Shown piece after piece: positions 11,901 through 20,149 of a stretch of DNA of 64,000 bases (position 1 is the first letter of the stretch; every line of letters begins with the position of its first letter). This DNA comes from Paraflavitalea pollutisoli (GTDB taxonomy: Bacteria; Bacteroidota; Bacteroidia; Chitinophagales; Chitinophagaceae), in the NCBI RefSeq assembly GCF_029360705.1, contig NZ_JARKMX010000014.1:248001-312000 (forward strand), in the 5' to 3' direction. The translations under genes were made by a program, and so were the position numbers. The notes beneath the pieces are model-generated. The model was not told the origin of the DNA. It did no database searches and was given only the letters and a program-made list of their open reading frames with translations.

Positions 11901-13228
11901 ACCCACAGTGATCTATCTTTATCGCCCTGGATACCGGTGATGGCAATACCGGCCAGGCCCGCTGCACCGTCTGGTCGTGACGACCGGCCCGTGTGCGCAT
12001 CGAATTGCCAGAGGCCGCTGCCATTGGTGCCCAGCCAGATCTTACCGGCCGGCTGTTCGTACAGGCAGTTGATGGACCTGGCCTGCGGTTCTTTGGTTTG
12101 ATCTTCCTGTTGCCCATAATTGCGAAACTGGTTCTTGTAGCGGTTGGTATAAAACAGTCCACTACCCTGGGTACCAAACCAGGTATTGCCAAAGGCATCT
12201 TCGCATAGGGAAAAAACAGCCATGAGCGGGTCCTGGCTGTTGTTGACAGCCTTCGTCGTCACGGGCCGGGGCTCGCCCTGCCCATCGGGCATATAACAGA
12301 GTAACCCTCGTTGCACCCCGATCCAGATAGTATGGGCACGGTCTTCGTACAGACTGCTGATGCTGTTGTTGCGCAGTCCGCTGGCGGGTCGGGAAAAAGA
12401 CTTAAAGTTTTTGATGGCGGTTCCCTGCTCGTTCAATACCACGATGCCCTGGTCTTCGGTACCCACCCATACCTGGCGGCGGCTGTCGGCCAGTATCGCG
12501 GTGACCTTATCGCTGGGCAATCCTCCAGCTACGCCTTTTTGGTGACGCACGGCCTCAAAGCGTTTGCTTTGCTGGGAAAACTTCCGCACTCCCTTGTTGA
12601 AAATACCCGCCCAGATATTATCCGCCTGGTCGATGGTCATACAGAAGATGATGTCATCACCGGAGGTAAACCATTCCGACCGCTGGCTGTCGTAATCGTA
12701 GCGGCACAAGCCGTAAGAGGTACCCAGCCAGAGCTGGTGGCGGCTGTCTTCCCGGATCGCATTGACCGGTACGGCAGGGGTATTGGCACGGATGGCACAG
12801 GGGGTAAAGGCATCCTGTGCCCGGTCGTACAGGTTGAGCCCGCTGATGGTGCCCACCCACAAACGCCGGCGACTGTCTTCAAACAGGGTGTACACAATGT
12901 TATTGTCGATGCTGCGGCGATCCTGGTCGCTGTGCTCATATTTTTTGAAGCTATAGCCATCCCACCGGAACAATCCATCGAAGGCGGCCAGCCAGAGAAA
13001 TCCGTAGGAGTCGCGGTAAACCGATTGCCAGGCATTGGTGGGCAGGCCATTGGCGGTGGAGTACTGGTAAAAGTTGAAGGGCATCTGCTGTGCCTGCAAC
13101 AGAGAAACATACAGGCAGGCCAACACCAGCAAGTATTTTCTTATCGTGGGAGCATGTTTTAATGACCCCTTGTGGCAGCCAGCATTGATGTTATTATAAC
13201 AAGTCAATCTCAAACATTTGACAATCAA
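8924..13228 (-). CDS. Hybrid two-component system sensor/regulator (HTCS)
   Basis: This single 1434-residue protein holds a whole signalling chain. After a signal segment (about 30-47, ending LLQAQ) come beta-propeller repeats of the reg_prop type (about 55-690, with recurring LWVGT/IWIGT motifs) and a Y_Y_Y domain (about 715-805). A membrane helix (812-832) and a coiled coil (840-915) follow. The kinase core has His926 (SILAHDLRNP), the N-box Asn1044, DNGVGM (1072) and GTGLGL (1102). A receiver domain has Asp1228 and Lys1280, and an AraC-type HTH ends the protein (about 1330-1434). HTCS proteins bind a specific oligosaccharide in the periplasm and activate their locus, so this is the prime candidate for regulating the mannan genes. 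No ATG is available near the N-terminus: the listed start is TTG, with other TTG codons at 13213 and near 13132, so the exact start is uncertain. Confidence 0.9.
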   Translation of the reverse strand: MIVKCLRLTCYNNINAGCHKGSLKHAPTIRKYLLVLACLYVSLLQAQQMPFNFYQYSTANGLPTNAWQSVYRDSYGFLWLAAFDGLFRWDGYSFKKYEHSDQDRRSIDNNIVYTLFEDSRRRLWVGTISGLNLYDRAQDAFTPCAIRANTPAVPVNAIREDSRHQLWLGTSYGLCRYDYDSQRSEWFTSGDDIIFCMTIDQADNIWAGIFNKGVRKFSQQSKRFEAVRHQKGVAGGLPSDKVTAILADSRRQVWVGTEDQGIVVLNEQGTAIKNFKSFSRPASGLRNNSISSLYEDRAHTIWIGVQRGLLCYMPDGQGEPRPVTTKAVNNSQDPLMAVFSLCEDAFGNTWFGTQGSGLFYTNRYKNQFRNYGQQEDQTKEPQARSINCLYEQPAGKIWLGTNGSGLWQFDAHTGRSSRPDGAAGLAGIAITGIQGDKDRSLWVSTWAAGVKRIDPVTGAMRSFTHQPNDPYSLPFNDVKAILPDDSLVWIGTHGEGLAVYHKPSDRIIHYKNNTLFPFDLHAPAWINHLYKDSKRRLWIGTYSGVFLYDGKQLRRFQHQADTTSISSNAVNAITEDAEGRIWIVSEGGLDAWDEQQQHFVRYTTRYNLSPVMKAMVAGRHHTLWIAGRDAVLSLDTRTGKLTPYDEDDGLLSDGFQKAILQTSDGQLIAGGEKGFNIFHPDSLRLPAQAPAFYFTDLYLFNALQQPGAAGSVLQRVLAFTDTLVLNHRQSFFSVGFTAINGYAPGKTRYSYSIDSWGGAWIDLHEERKVSFTNLAPGNYVLRIRYTDAAGKWIAAPHPLYIVVLPPWWQTGWFRFLVWLLVIAALVGLFYARVAAIRNRNRLLKEEVDRQTQELQQVNAFLVEQRDEIKSQKEHLEESNQEVLRQTDKILDQQQHIIGQNQELAQTVSALEQLNHTKDHFFSILAHDLRNPVSALNDITGYVRQQLPRMERRELERYLDSMHQSSAAVYELLINLLNWSRTQSRTIEYQPVPVSLTELVQQNLRLLEQPLHNKHIQVQVDIPPTINLHADPHMVDTVMRNILGNAIKFTGYHGRITLQAVQEEDRVRLSISDNGVGMTTEQVAQLFDINRTTVTAGTAGEKGTGLGLVITREFVAANKGTIEVASTPGQGTSFQLTFPASQVRATPAHGMELTGPAAASTAAGFWADYPTDKLVKIKGRKLLIVEDNREVRDYLKLILSDTFELFEAANGREGLQLVNDIQPALVITDLLMPGMNGLEFCRELRQTTATSHIPVIILTSQWEEGMQTSGYEAGADVYLTKPVKKELLIQVMLNLLQRQEKRQTAIREQLQAAAPFQSEGLSLSASDEDFLQRLVHFIEAHLADPNLDARVLSKEMAVSRTVLYAKVKTLTGQTVHEFIKSIRLKKSLKLLLEGKLSISQVALEVGFNSHSYFDKCFVKQYKMGPKEYVNRQRGQ

Positions 13229-13479
13229 TCAAAAATTGGTAAGCGGAATCCGGTTCGTACTATAATTCAAATCTTCCGGACTATAGGATAAAGTGGTGGA
13301 CCGGCGATGGGCTAACATTGAGGGCAGCCTGGCCTCCCCCTGCCATACCGGCCATTGAAGATAGCAGAAAGCGCCTAAGTTACCGGACTTATTACCTGAA
13401 GAGTGGTATTATTTTAACGGAATATGGTGGGTGGCCGGCAATAAGTGATTGCTGATTATAACACAAAAACTGCTGAGCC

Positions 13480-14355
13480 ATGTTCAAAGACGTGATCCGG
13501 GAGATTACCCCGTTGACGCAAAACGATTGTTTTACCATCTTCTCGCGCAAAAAGACAGAGTTCAATTTTCCCCTGCACAGCCACGAGGAAATAGAGCTGA
13601 ACCTCATTTTACACGCCTCGGGTACCAAACGCATCGTGGGCGACCACATCGAAGAGATCGATGATATGGAACTGGTATTGCTGGGCAGCAACCTGCCGCA
13701 TGGCTGGTTTACCCACCGCTGTAAAAGCAGGAATATTCATGAGGTCACCATCCAGTTCCAGAAAGAGTTGTTTGCCCAAACCTTCCTGCAAAAGAACCAG
13801 CTGATCTATATCCGTAAATTATTTGATGGGGCGAAACGGGGAGTTGCCTTTTCCCGGGAGACGATCGAAACGATCGCCCCCCGGTTGCTGGCGTTGGATA
13901 AAAAGACGGGATTCGATTCGATACTCGAACTGTTCTCGATCTTCCACGATCTGTCGATCTCGCGAAACATCAAGATGCTGTCGGATACCACTTTTATGAA
14001 AGAGCAGGTGTCGTACAACAGCCGTCGGCTCGAGCGGGCCTTCGACTATATGCACCATCATTTTTCAAAAGAGCTGACACTGAAAGAAGTGGCCAAGGTA
14101 GCCAATATGCCCGAAGCTTCCTTCAGCCGGTTTGTGAAGATGCATACCGGTTACACGTTTACCGAAAGTCTTACCGATATACGCCTGGGACATGTGTCGC
14201 GGCTGCTGATCGACACCACCCACTCCATTGCCGAGATCGCCAACAAGTGTGGCTTCAACAACATGGCCAATTTCAACCGCATCTTCAAGATCAAAAAAGG
14301 CTGTACGCCCAAAGAATTCAAAAAGAATTATACCGGCCAGCGGGTGTTCATCTGA
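13480..14355 (+). CDS. AraC-family transcriptional regulator
   Basis: This 291-residue cytoplasmic regulator has an N-terminal cupin-like ligand-binding domain (about 20-110, HSHEEIELNLILHASGT, GSNLPHGW) and a C-terminal double helix-turn-helix of the AraC type (about 185-288, ELTLKEVAKVANMPEASFSR and IAEIANKCGFNNMANFNRIF). It is the only plus-strand gene in the mannan locus. It is divergent from the HTCS (about 250 bases between starts) and convergent with the PKD lipoprotein, whose stop lies 14 bases away. A cytoplasmic sugar or sugar-phosphate effector is plausible, giving the locus a second layer of control besides the HTCS. I see no clear -7 box in the shared intergenic region; GTACTATAA at 13257-13265 also occurs at 8911-8919. 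Confidence 0.88.
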   Translation: MFKDVIREITPLTQNDCFTIFSRKKTEFNFPLHSHEEIELNLILHASGTKRIVGDHIEEIDDMELVLLGSNLPHGWFTHRCKSRNIHEVTIQFQKELFAQTFLQKNQLIYIRKLFDGAKRGVAFSRETIETIAPRLLALDKKTGFDSILELFSIFHDLSISRNIKMLSDTTFMKEQVSYNSRRLERAFDYMHHHFSKELTLKEVAKVANMPEASFSRFVKMHTGYTFTESLTDIRLGHVSRLLIDTTHSIAEIANKCGFNNMANFNRIFKIKKGCTPKEFKKNYTGQRVFI

Positions 14356-14369
14356 ACACCTGCCGGTGG

Positions 14370-15494
14370 TTACGGCAGGACGGTAAAGCTGAGGTTGTCG
14401 AGCAACCAGTCGCCATTCGATTTACCCTGCCAGGTGCCAGCCTGTACGCCGATGTAGACGGTACCAGTTGCCGGGGCGACGTAAACACCGCCGGTGGTGG
14501 CACCGAAACCATAGGTCTTGTTGGCCAGGGTAACCAGGTCGCCATCGATGGCCGTCGTATTCGTTTGCGATCCCCAGCCCCACCAGGTATTGATGACGAG
14601 AAAATGGTTGGCATTGGCAGCGGTACTTTCCACCCAGGTATTGGCATCGGTGCTGATGTAGAACTGGAAATAACATTGCGAGCCGCCGGCGGGCGCTTTG
14701 ACGCGCGCGCTCAGTTGATACTTCTTACCGGCCACTACGTTCACCGCCTGGTAGATGAGCTGGTTGGTCGATCCGCTGCTGTTGGTAAAGGAAGGGAAAC
14801 GCAGCGCTGCACCATAACCACCCGCAGGTTTATCGCCGGTAAAGCCAAATACCGGCGGGTTGTTGTTTTGCGTGGCCCAGGCTGTCCAGAATTGTCCGTC
14901 ACTGGCTTCGAAACCACCGCCCTTCAGCAGGTTGTTGTCGGCTACGGTGATCGTTTTGGATTTCACCACCACATCACCCAGCAGGCCGGTCACCGTGAGC
15001 TTCACGGTGTAATTGCCATAGGCGGGGAATTGATGATCGGGGGTGAGCTCGGTAGACTGGCTGTTGTCGCCAAAATCCCAGACCACCTTATCGATCGCCA
15101 TCGAGGCGTTGCTGAACACCACGTTTTGCCCGAAGGAAGACGCGATGCCAAAATCGGCCGTAGCGGGGGCGGCGGCGGCCACCGTTTGCGTTACGGTAGC
15201 GGCATAACCGGCAGCACTTCTCGTGGTGAGGGTTACCTGGTATTTGCCCGAGCTGACATAGGTATGCACGGGGGATGCAGCGGTGGAACTGGTGCCATCA
15301 CCAAACCGCCAGTAGTGCGATTCGGCATTGGCCGACGTGTTGTTGAAGGTCACCGCCAGCGAACCGGTCATGGCAGTGAAGGCGGCGGTCGGTGCAGGAC
15401 CTTCCACCACTTCCGAACGGATGGTGGTATCCTTCTGGCAGGCGGCGAGTAAGGCAGCTGCCGTATAGAGCGTAACAATAGATAGTCGTTTCAT
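14370..15494 (-). CDS. Surface lipoprotein with two PKD domains, SusE-position glycan binder
   Basis: This 374-residue lipoprotein (MKRLSIVTLYTAAALLAACQ; lipobox LAAC, Cys19) follows the second SusD gene by 28 bases. Two PKD domains are visible (about 32-107 with YWRFGDGTSS; about 112-188 with VVWDFGDNSQ), each carrying the W-x-FGD signature. Residues 190-374 form a beta-rich module (NLLKGGGFEASDGQFWTAWA, then a C-terminal DWLLDNLSFTV) resembling CBM4/9-type jelly rolls that bind carbohydrate. Proteins in this position, last in a susCD operon, are usually surface glycan-binding proteins. The mannan-binding role is inferred from context. No catalytic residues are recognised. Confidence 0.75.
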   Translation of the reverse strand: MKRLSIVTLYTAAALLAACQKDTTIRSEVVEGPAPTAAFTAMTGSLAVTFNNTSANAESHYWRFGDGTSSTAASPVHTYVSSGKYQVTLTTRSAAGYAATVTQTVAAAAPATADFGIASSFGQNVVFSNASMAIDKVVWDFGDNSQSTELTPDHQFPAYGNYTVKLTVTGLLGDVVVKSKTITVADNNLLKGGGFEASDGQFWTAWATQNNNPPVFGFTGDKPAGGYGAALRFPSFTNSSGSTNQLIYQAVNVVAGKKYQLSARVKAPAGGSQCYFQFYISTDANTWVESTAANANHFLVINTWWGWGSQTNTTAIDGDLVTLANKTYGFGATTGGVYVAPATGTVYIGVQAGTWQGKSNGDWLLDNLSFTVLP

Positions 15495-15522
15495 ACAATG
15501 CGTTGATGGATTGTGTCGGGGA

Positions 15523-17223
15523 TTAGTAACCGGTATTTTGTTCCAGGGCGCCTTTGGAGTTGACTACTTCTGCCTGTGAGAAGGGATAATAGTACATGGC
15601 CGGTGCGCGGAAAGTACGGGTAGCCACATTCACTACCTGGTAGGTGTAGCTGCCATTGGCATTCTTGCTCACCCGCACGCCCTGTATAGGCTGGTTCAAG
15701 ACCGTTTCCGCCTCCTTCCAGCGCAGCAAGTCCCAATACCTAAAATCTTCAAAAGCCAGTTCGATGCGGCGTTCGTGCTTCACGGCCTTCCGGAAATCAG
15801 GTATCGATGTGGTGGTGATGGCCGGCAGTGCATTGCTGGCGCGATCGCGCACCATTTTCAACGCCTGCCGGGCTGTGACGGTATAGCCGGTGGGTAAGGC
15901 ATCGGGCCCATAAGCTTCATTCATCGCTTCGGCATAGTTGAGCAGTACTTCGGCATAGCGCATCAGTACCCAGTTGTGCTGCGCCGTGCCCCCTTGGGTA
16001 AGGTTGAGCTGATCGGTCAGGAATTTGCGGAGGTAATAGCCGGTACGGCTGCTGTTGGACCTGGCCTGATCATCCCGGCCACCGGGCGATTGATCGATGA
16101 CGCGTCCGTTCCAGGTGCTGCCATTGGTAACGATCGAGGCAGCGAGTCGTGGGTCACGGTTCTTGTACGGATCAGCTGCATCGGGCATGCCGATGTATTC
16201 ATAATCGGCAACGAGGTTGTGGGACGGCGTGAGGCCACTGTTGCCACCGGGTGTAGCGATCGGGTAATTGTTGACTTCCGGGTTGTTGTCGGCCGGCCGG
16301 CGGATGGCGAGGATGGTCTCATTGGCCGCGGGTGCATTGCCCCCGGCGAAGTAAGCACCATACCCACCCGTGTACAGGGCATAGCCGAGTCCGGTAGTGG
16401 TCATCACATCTCTCGCAGCAGCGGCGGCTTTCTGCCATTTGGCAGCCTCGCTGTTGGGGTTGTGCAGCGGGCTGGCGGCGTGTAACAATACACGTGCTTT
16501 GATGGCGAGGGCCACCCCTTTGGTAAACCGGCCATCCTGATCAGTATAAGAAGAGGTCTTCCAGTTTACCTGCAGGCTGTCTCTGTACGTATCCACTTCC
16601 GCAACGATGAAATCGACGACCTGCTCATAGGTGCTTTTCGCCACGTACCGGTTGGTCGCCTTATCGAGCGTTTGCGTGATCAGCGGCACGCCGCCAAAAC
16701 GCTTGATCAGTTCGCTGTAGTAATAAGCACGGGCCACATGGGCTTCGGCCCGGTACCAGCCTACAAACAGTTTGTCTTTTTCATAGTTGGTGACATCGGC
16801 CACCGTATCGCGGTACAGGGCGATGAAGTTGCGCCAGTTGGCCGAATAGTCGAGGTAGTAATTGGCTGCGCGGATGCCCTCGTACAAATTGCGGTAGGCA
16901 TTGGCATCGGGGTTGCTGTTGGGGTTGAGCGTGCCCTGGTTAAAGACCAATGCGTTGCCCGAAGCCTGTGTTTGCTGCACCTCATCGGTAGCGGCGGCAA
17001 ACAGGTTGTTGTCGAGTGCATTGAACCCATAGGGCAATGCCGCATAAAACGCATTGGCAAAGGTATAGAGCGTTGCCCGGTCGGTTATGATGGTCTCTGG
17101 CGTTGCGTTGGTATCGATCTTCGTGTCGAGGAAGTTTTTGGTACAACCTGCGCCACCGGTCAGGCTACCCGCCAGTACCAAAGTATAGAGCAATCGTTTT
17201 TTCATCACTTGATTTTTAAGCAT
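15523..17223 (-). CDS. SusD-like surface glycan-binding lipoprotein (second pair)
   Basis: This is a 566-residue SusD/RagB-family outer-membrane lipoprotein. Its ATG at 17223 overlaps the TAA of the upstream susC gene by one base (TAATG), suggesting translational coupling. A second in-frame ATG at 17205 (MKKRLLYTLVLAGSLTGGAGC) gives a cleaner signal peptide with lipobox GAGC. Typical SusD features are the early helical TPR-like region (FANAFYAALPYGFNALDNN), FTKGVALAIKARVLLHAASP and the C-terminal ERRIELAFEDFRYWDLLRWK. It would sit as a lid over its SusC partner (17223-20114) and help deliver oligosaccharides. It shares little obvious sequence with the SusD at 20150-21931, so the two pairs may prefer different ligands. 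Confidence 0.9.
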   Translation of the reverse strand: MLKNQVMKKRLLYTLVLAGSLTGGAGCTKNFLDTKIDTNATPETIITDRATLYTFANAFYAALPYGFNALDNNLFAAATDEVQQTQASGNALVFNQGTLNPNSNPDANAYRNLYEGIRAANYYLDYSANWRNFIALYRDTVADVTNYEKDKLFVGWYRAEAHVARAYYYSELIKRFGGVPLITQTLDKATNRYVAKSTYEQVVDFIVAEVDTYRDSLQVNWKTSSYTDQDGRFTKGVALAIKARVLLHAASPLHNPNSEAAKWQKAAAAARDVMTTTGLGYALYTGGYGAYFAGGNAPAANETILAIRRPADNNPEVNNYPIATPGGNSGLTPSHNLVADYEYIGMPDAADPYKNRDPRLAASIVTNGSTWNGRVIDQSPGGRDDQARSNSSRTGYYLRKFLTDQLNLTQGGTAQHNWVLMRYAEVLLNYAEAMNEAYGPDALPTGYTVTARQALKMVRDRASNALPAITTTSIPDFRKAVKHERRIELAFEDFRYWDLLRWKEAETVLNQPIQGVRVSKNANGSYTYQVVNVATRTFRAPAMYYYPFSQAEVVNSKGALEQNTGY

Positions 17224-20114
17224 TAGAAAACAAGGGTAAATCCGGCATTGTACGATTTGAGTGCCGGGTAACCGGACAGCGTTTCGGGATCCATTTTGCT
17301 GTCGTCGAGCAAATGGCTCCAGGTAACAGGATTGACGGCGGTTACGAAGAAGCGGAGTTTGCTGGCACCCATGCGCCGCAGGCTGCCGGGTGCCAGGCTA
17401 TAACCCAGCGATACCTGGCGCAGGCGAAGGAAATCGCGGTTCCTGATCCAGAAGCTGCTTGCCCGGTAGTTGTTGTTATTGGCCTGTGTGGTAAGGCGTG
17501 GATACGTAGCGGTTGCCCGGGTATCGATGCCCTGATCGGGATAATAGGCCCAGGCACCCTGTGCGATACCATAGGCATTGCCGTTGTTGACGAAGGCCTG
17601 TACCTGTGCATTGTTGCTGCTGAGGATATTGGTGGCAAAACCGGTTGCCCCCTGAAAGAATACATCCAGGTCAAAACCCTTGTAATTGGCCGATCCACCG
17701 AAGGCAAACGTAAACTGGGGGTACCCCGACTTGCCGATCTCCGTTACATCATTCTGGTCCACTTTGTCGTCGCCATTGAGGTCCTGGTACTTGAGGTCAC
17801 CGGCCTGTACCGTACCAAAGGCAGGTACGGGTTGGCCCGCCTTGAGCGAACCATCGGCATTAAAATCACTCAACTGGTAAAAGCCGGTGGCGACCAGCCC
17901 GATCTGTGTGCCATAAGGACGTCCGGTTTGTGCGTTGTAGGGATAGGCTGGTGTCACCTCGGCCATATAATCGATCTTGTTCTTGTTGTAAGCAGCCAGG
18001 CCGGTCAGCGAATATCCTACCTGCCCTACCCGGTCGGTAAAGACACCGGTTACTTCAAAGCCTTTATTCGTTTGTTTGCCCAGGTTGCTGATGTAGACAT
18101 TGTTGCCAAATGATCCGGGAATGGTATTGTCGCGGGTGAGGATATCACTGCGCTTATCGAGGTATACATCGATGCTGAGGTCGAGTTTGCGGAAGAGGCT
18201 GACATCCACCCCTACATTGTACTTCATGCTTTGCTCGGCAAATACACCGGGGTTGGCTATGTAGAGGGGCGTCAGCGCTCCCTGCCCTACTGGTGTACCA
18301 TTGCTGGTATAAAAGGTCGAGAAGTTTTGCTGGTAGTATTGTTGGTAGAGGTAACGCCCATTCTGTCCGCCCACGGGGCTGCCTGCTCCTTCTGTATCGG
18401 CATTGCCGCTCTTGCCGGCCGAGGCACGCAGCTTCAGGAAGCTCACCGTTTGACTGCCTGCGAGGAAGGCTTCTTTGGAAACGATCCAGCCGGCAGAGAT
18501 AGCGGGATAAAAGCCCCAGCGATTACCGGGCGCGTAGGCATCCGATCCGAAATAAGAGAAGGCCAGCTCGCCAATGTACTTGTCTTTGTAGGTATAATGG
18601 GCGCGGCCGCTCAGGTTCTGGTAGCGGTATACGAATGCATAGAAACCATCACCCCTAAACTCCGACTGGTGGTAATTGAGGGCGGTACGCCATTGGTGAT
18701 GGCCACTGTTGCGGTTGTAGCCAATGGTGGCCGTGCCCTGTTTCCAGTCTTCCTGTCCGCCGGGAAACTGCGATGTGGCCCGGATCGGCGTGGTTTGATC
18801 GGTGGTGGTCTTTGCTCCTTCGTAGTAACGGGCATAGTTGGCCGTTTTGTTGTACCCGCTCAGGGTAAAGCTGTTGAAGGAAAAAGCCTGACTCAGGTAC
18901 AAACCCGAGGTGATCATATCCAGTTTCTCCCGCAGTTCGAAATTGCCTTGCAGGAAACGGGCATTGGTGCTCGTCCAGCCCAGTTCATTGATGGAGGCCA
19001 TCGGGTTGTTGGGGAACAAGGTAGTACCCGACCAGTTGCCCGTCGTAGGATCTTTCACCGGGTAGGTATTGGCGGGGTAACGTGCCAGGTCATTCCACAG
19101 CTGGCCGATATTGTAATTGGGTTGCTTGCGTTGTTCGATGCGGCCGCCCAGGTCTACCCGCGCTTCAAAGATCTTAAACAGGCGGAAGTCGAGGTTGGTG
19201 CGGATATTATAACGACGGAATACCTGGTTGAAGGTGGAATCCGTATTGTCGACATTGAACAGCCCCTGCTGGTTGGCATAGTTGAGGATCACATTGTAGC
19301 GCGCACTGCTGTCGCCCCCGTTGAACTGCAGGTCGGCATCGGCATAGAGCGCATTGGATTGCAGTACCTGTCGGTACCAATCCACATTGGTGCCGGTACC
19401 ATTGCGGTAGGCATCGAGCTGCGCCTGGCTGTAGCGGGGTGACCACACATTGCCATTGTCGTTGCTGATGGCCTGGTTGTACAGCGAGGCATAGTCATAG
19501 GCACCTAATGGCTTGTTGACCTGTATAGGACTTTGCACACCGCTGCGGGCCTGCACCTGTATGGTGGGTTTACCAATCTGGCCCCGCTTGGTGGTCACCC
19601 AGATCACACCATTGGAGCCGCGCATGCCGAAGGTGGCGAGGGCGGCAGCATCTTTCAGGATGGCGATGCTCTCAATCTCTACCGGCGACAGGTTGCGGAA
19701 ATAATTGCGGTTGGTCTCGAAGCCATCGACGAATATTTTATAAGTATGGTAACCACCGGCGCCGCCGAGGTAACCATAACTACCGATGCCGCGGATACCC
19801 AGCAGGGCTTCATCGTTGCCAGGCTCGCCGGAGTTTTGCGTTACGGTGAGTCCGGCCAGGCGGCCGTACAAGGTATTGGTGATATTGGCAGCGGGTGTCT
19901 GGTAGAGGGCGGTGCCTTGTACCGTCGCTACGGCGGCGGTCGATAGTCGTTGTGGCAGGGTAAAGAGCCGGCCTGGTTCGATGGTACCGGCGCGGTGATC
20001 GCTGGGTTGCGTGGTATCGGCAGCGCGTGGACTGCTTTGGGCAGCTGCTTCGCCGGCGGTCAAAGCCAGGACCAGGGCTGCGGCCGATAACCGGAATATA
20101 TGATAACTGTTCAT
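17223..20114 (-). CDS. SusC-like TonB-dependent transporter lacking the N-terminal regulatory-like domain
   Basis: This 963-residue outer-membrane beta-barrel is an oligosaccharide importer energised by TonB. The signal peptide ends about residue 25 (AGEAAAQ). The plug domain starts early (about 55-195; LYGRLAGLTVTQNSGEPGND, LGIRGIGSYG, IESIAILKDAAALATFGMRG, WVTTKRG), followed by the barrel to the C-terminal phenylalanine (FTLVF). The usual N-terminal CarboxypepD_reg-like beta-sandwich, present in the other two SusC proteins in this window, is missing; the region 26-55 is a short linker. This explains its smaller size. It lies 35 bases after the first SusD gene and is coupled to its own SusD by a one-base overlap. 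Confidence 0.9.
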   Translation of the reverse strand: MNSYHIFRLSAAALVLALTAGEAAAQSSPRAADTTQPSDHRAGTIEPGRLFTLPQRLSTAAVATVQGTALYQTPAANITNTLYGRLAGLTVTQNSGEPGNDEALLGIRGIGSYGYLGGAGGYHTYKIFVDGFETNRNYFRNLSPVEIESIAILKDAAALATFGMRGSNGVIWVTTKRGQIGKPTIQVQARSGVQSPIQVNKPLGAYDYASLYNQAISNDNGNVWSPRYSQAQLDAYRNGTGTNVDWYRQVLQSNALYADADLQFNGGDSSARYNVILNYANQQGLFNVDNTDSTFNQVFRRYNIRTNLDFRLFKIFEARVDLGGRIEQRKQPNYNIGQLWNDLARYPANTYPVKDPTTGNWSGTTLFPNNPMASINELGWTSTNARFLQGNFELREKLDMITSGLYLSQAFSFNSFTLSGYNKTANYARYYEGAKTTTDQTTPIRATSQFPGGQEDWKQGTATIGYNRNSGHHQWRTALNYHQSEFRGDGFYAFVYRYQNLSGRAHYTYKDKYIGELAFSYFGSDAYAPGNRWGFYPAISAGWIVSKEAFLAGSQTVSFLKLRASAGKSGNADTEGAGSPVGGQNGRYLYQQYYQQNFSTFYTSNGTPVGQGALTPLYIANPGVFAEQSMKYNVGVDVSLFRKLDLSIDVYLDKRSDILTRDNTIPGSFGNNVYISNLGKQTNKGFEVTGVFTDRVGQVGYSLTGLAAYNKNKIDYMAEVTPAYPYNAQTGRPYGTQIGLVATGFYQLSDFNADGSLKAGQPVPAFGTVQAGDLKYQDLNGDDKVDQNDVTEIGKSGYPQFTFAFGGSANYKGFDLDVFFQGATGFATNILSSNNAQVQAFVNNGNAYGIAQGAWAYYPDQGIDTRATATYPRLTTQANNNNYRASSFWIRNRDFLRLRQVSLGYSLAPGSLRRMGASKLRFFVTAVNPVTWSHLLDDSKMDPETLSGYPALKSYNAGFTLVF

Positions 20115-20149
20115 TGCTACTTGGTGTTGGATGGATAAATACTTGACGA

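Noticed and set aside
18231-19442. 403-codon plus-strand frame
   Set aside because: It is antisense to the second SusC gene and has no recognisable features.
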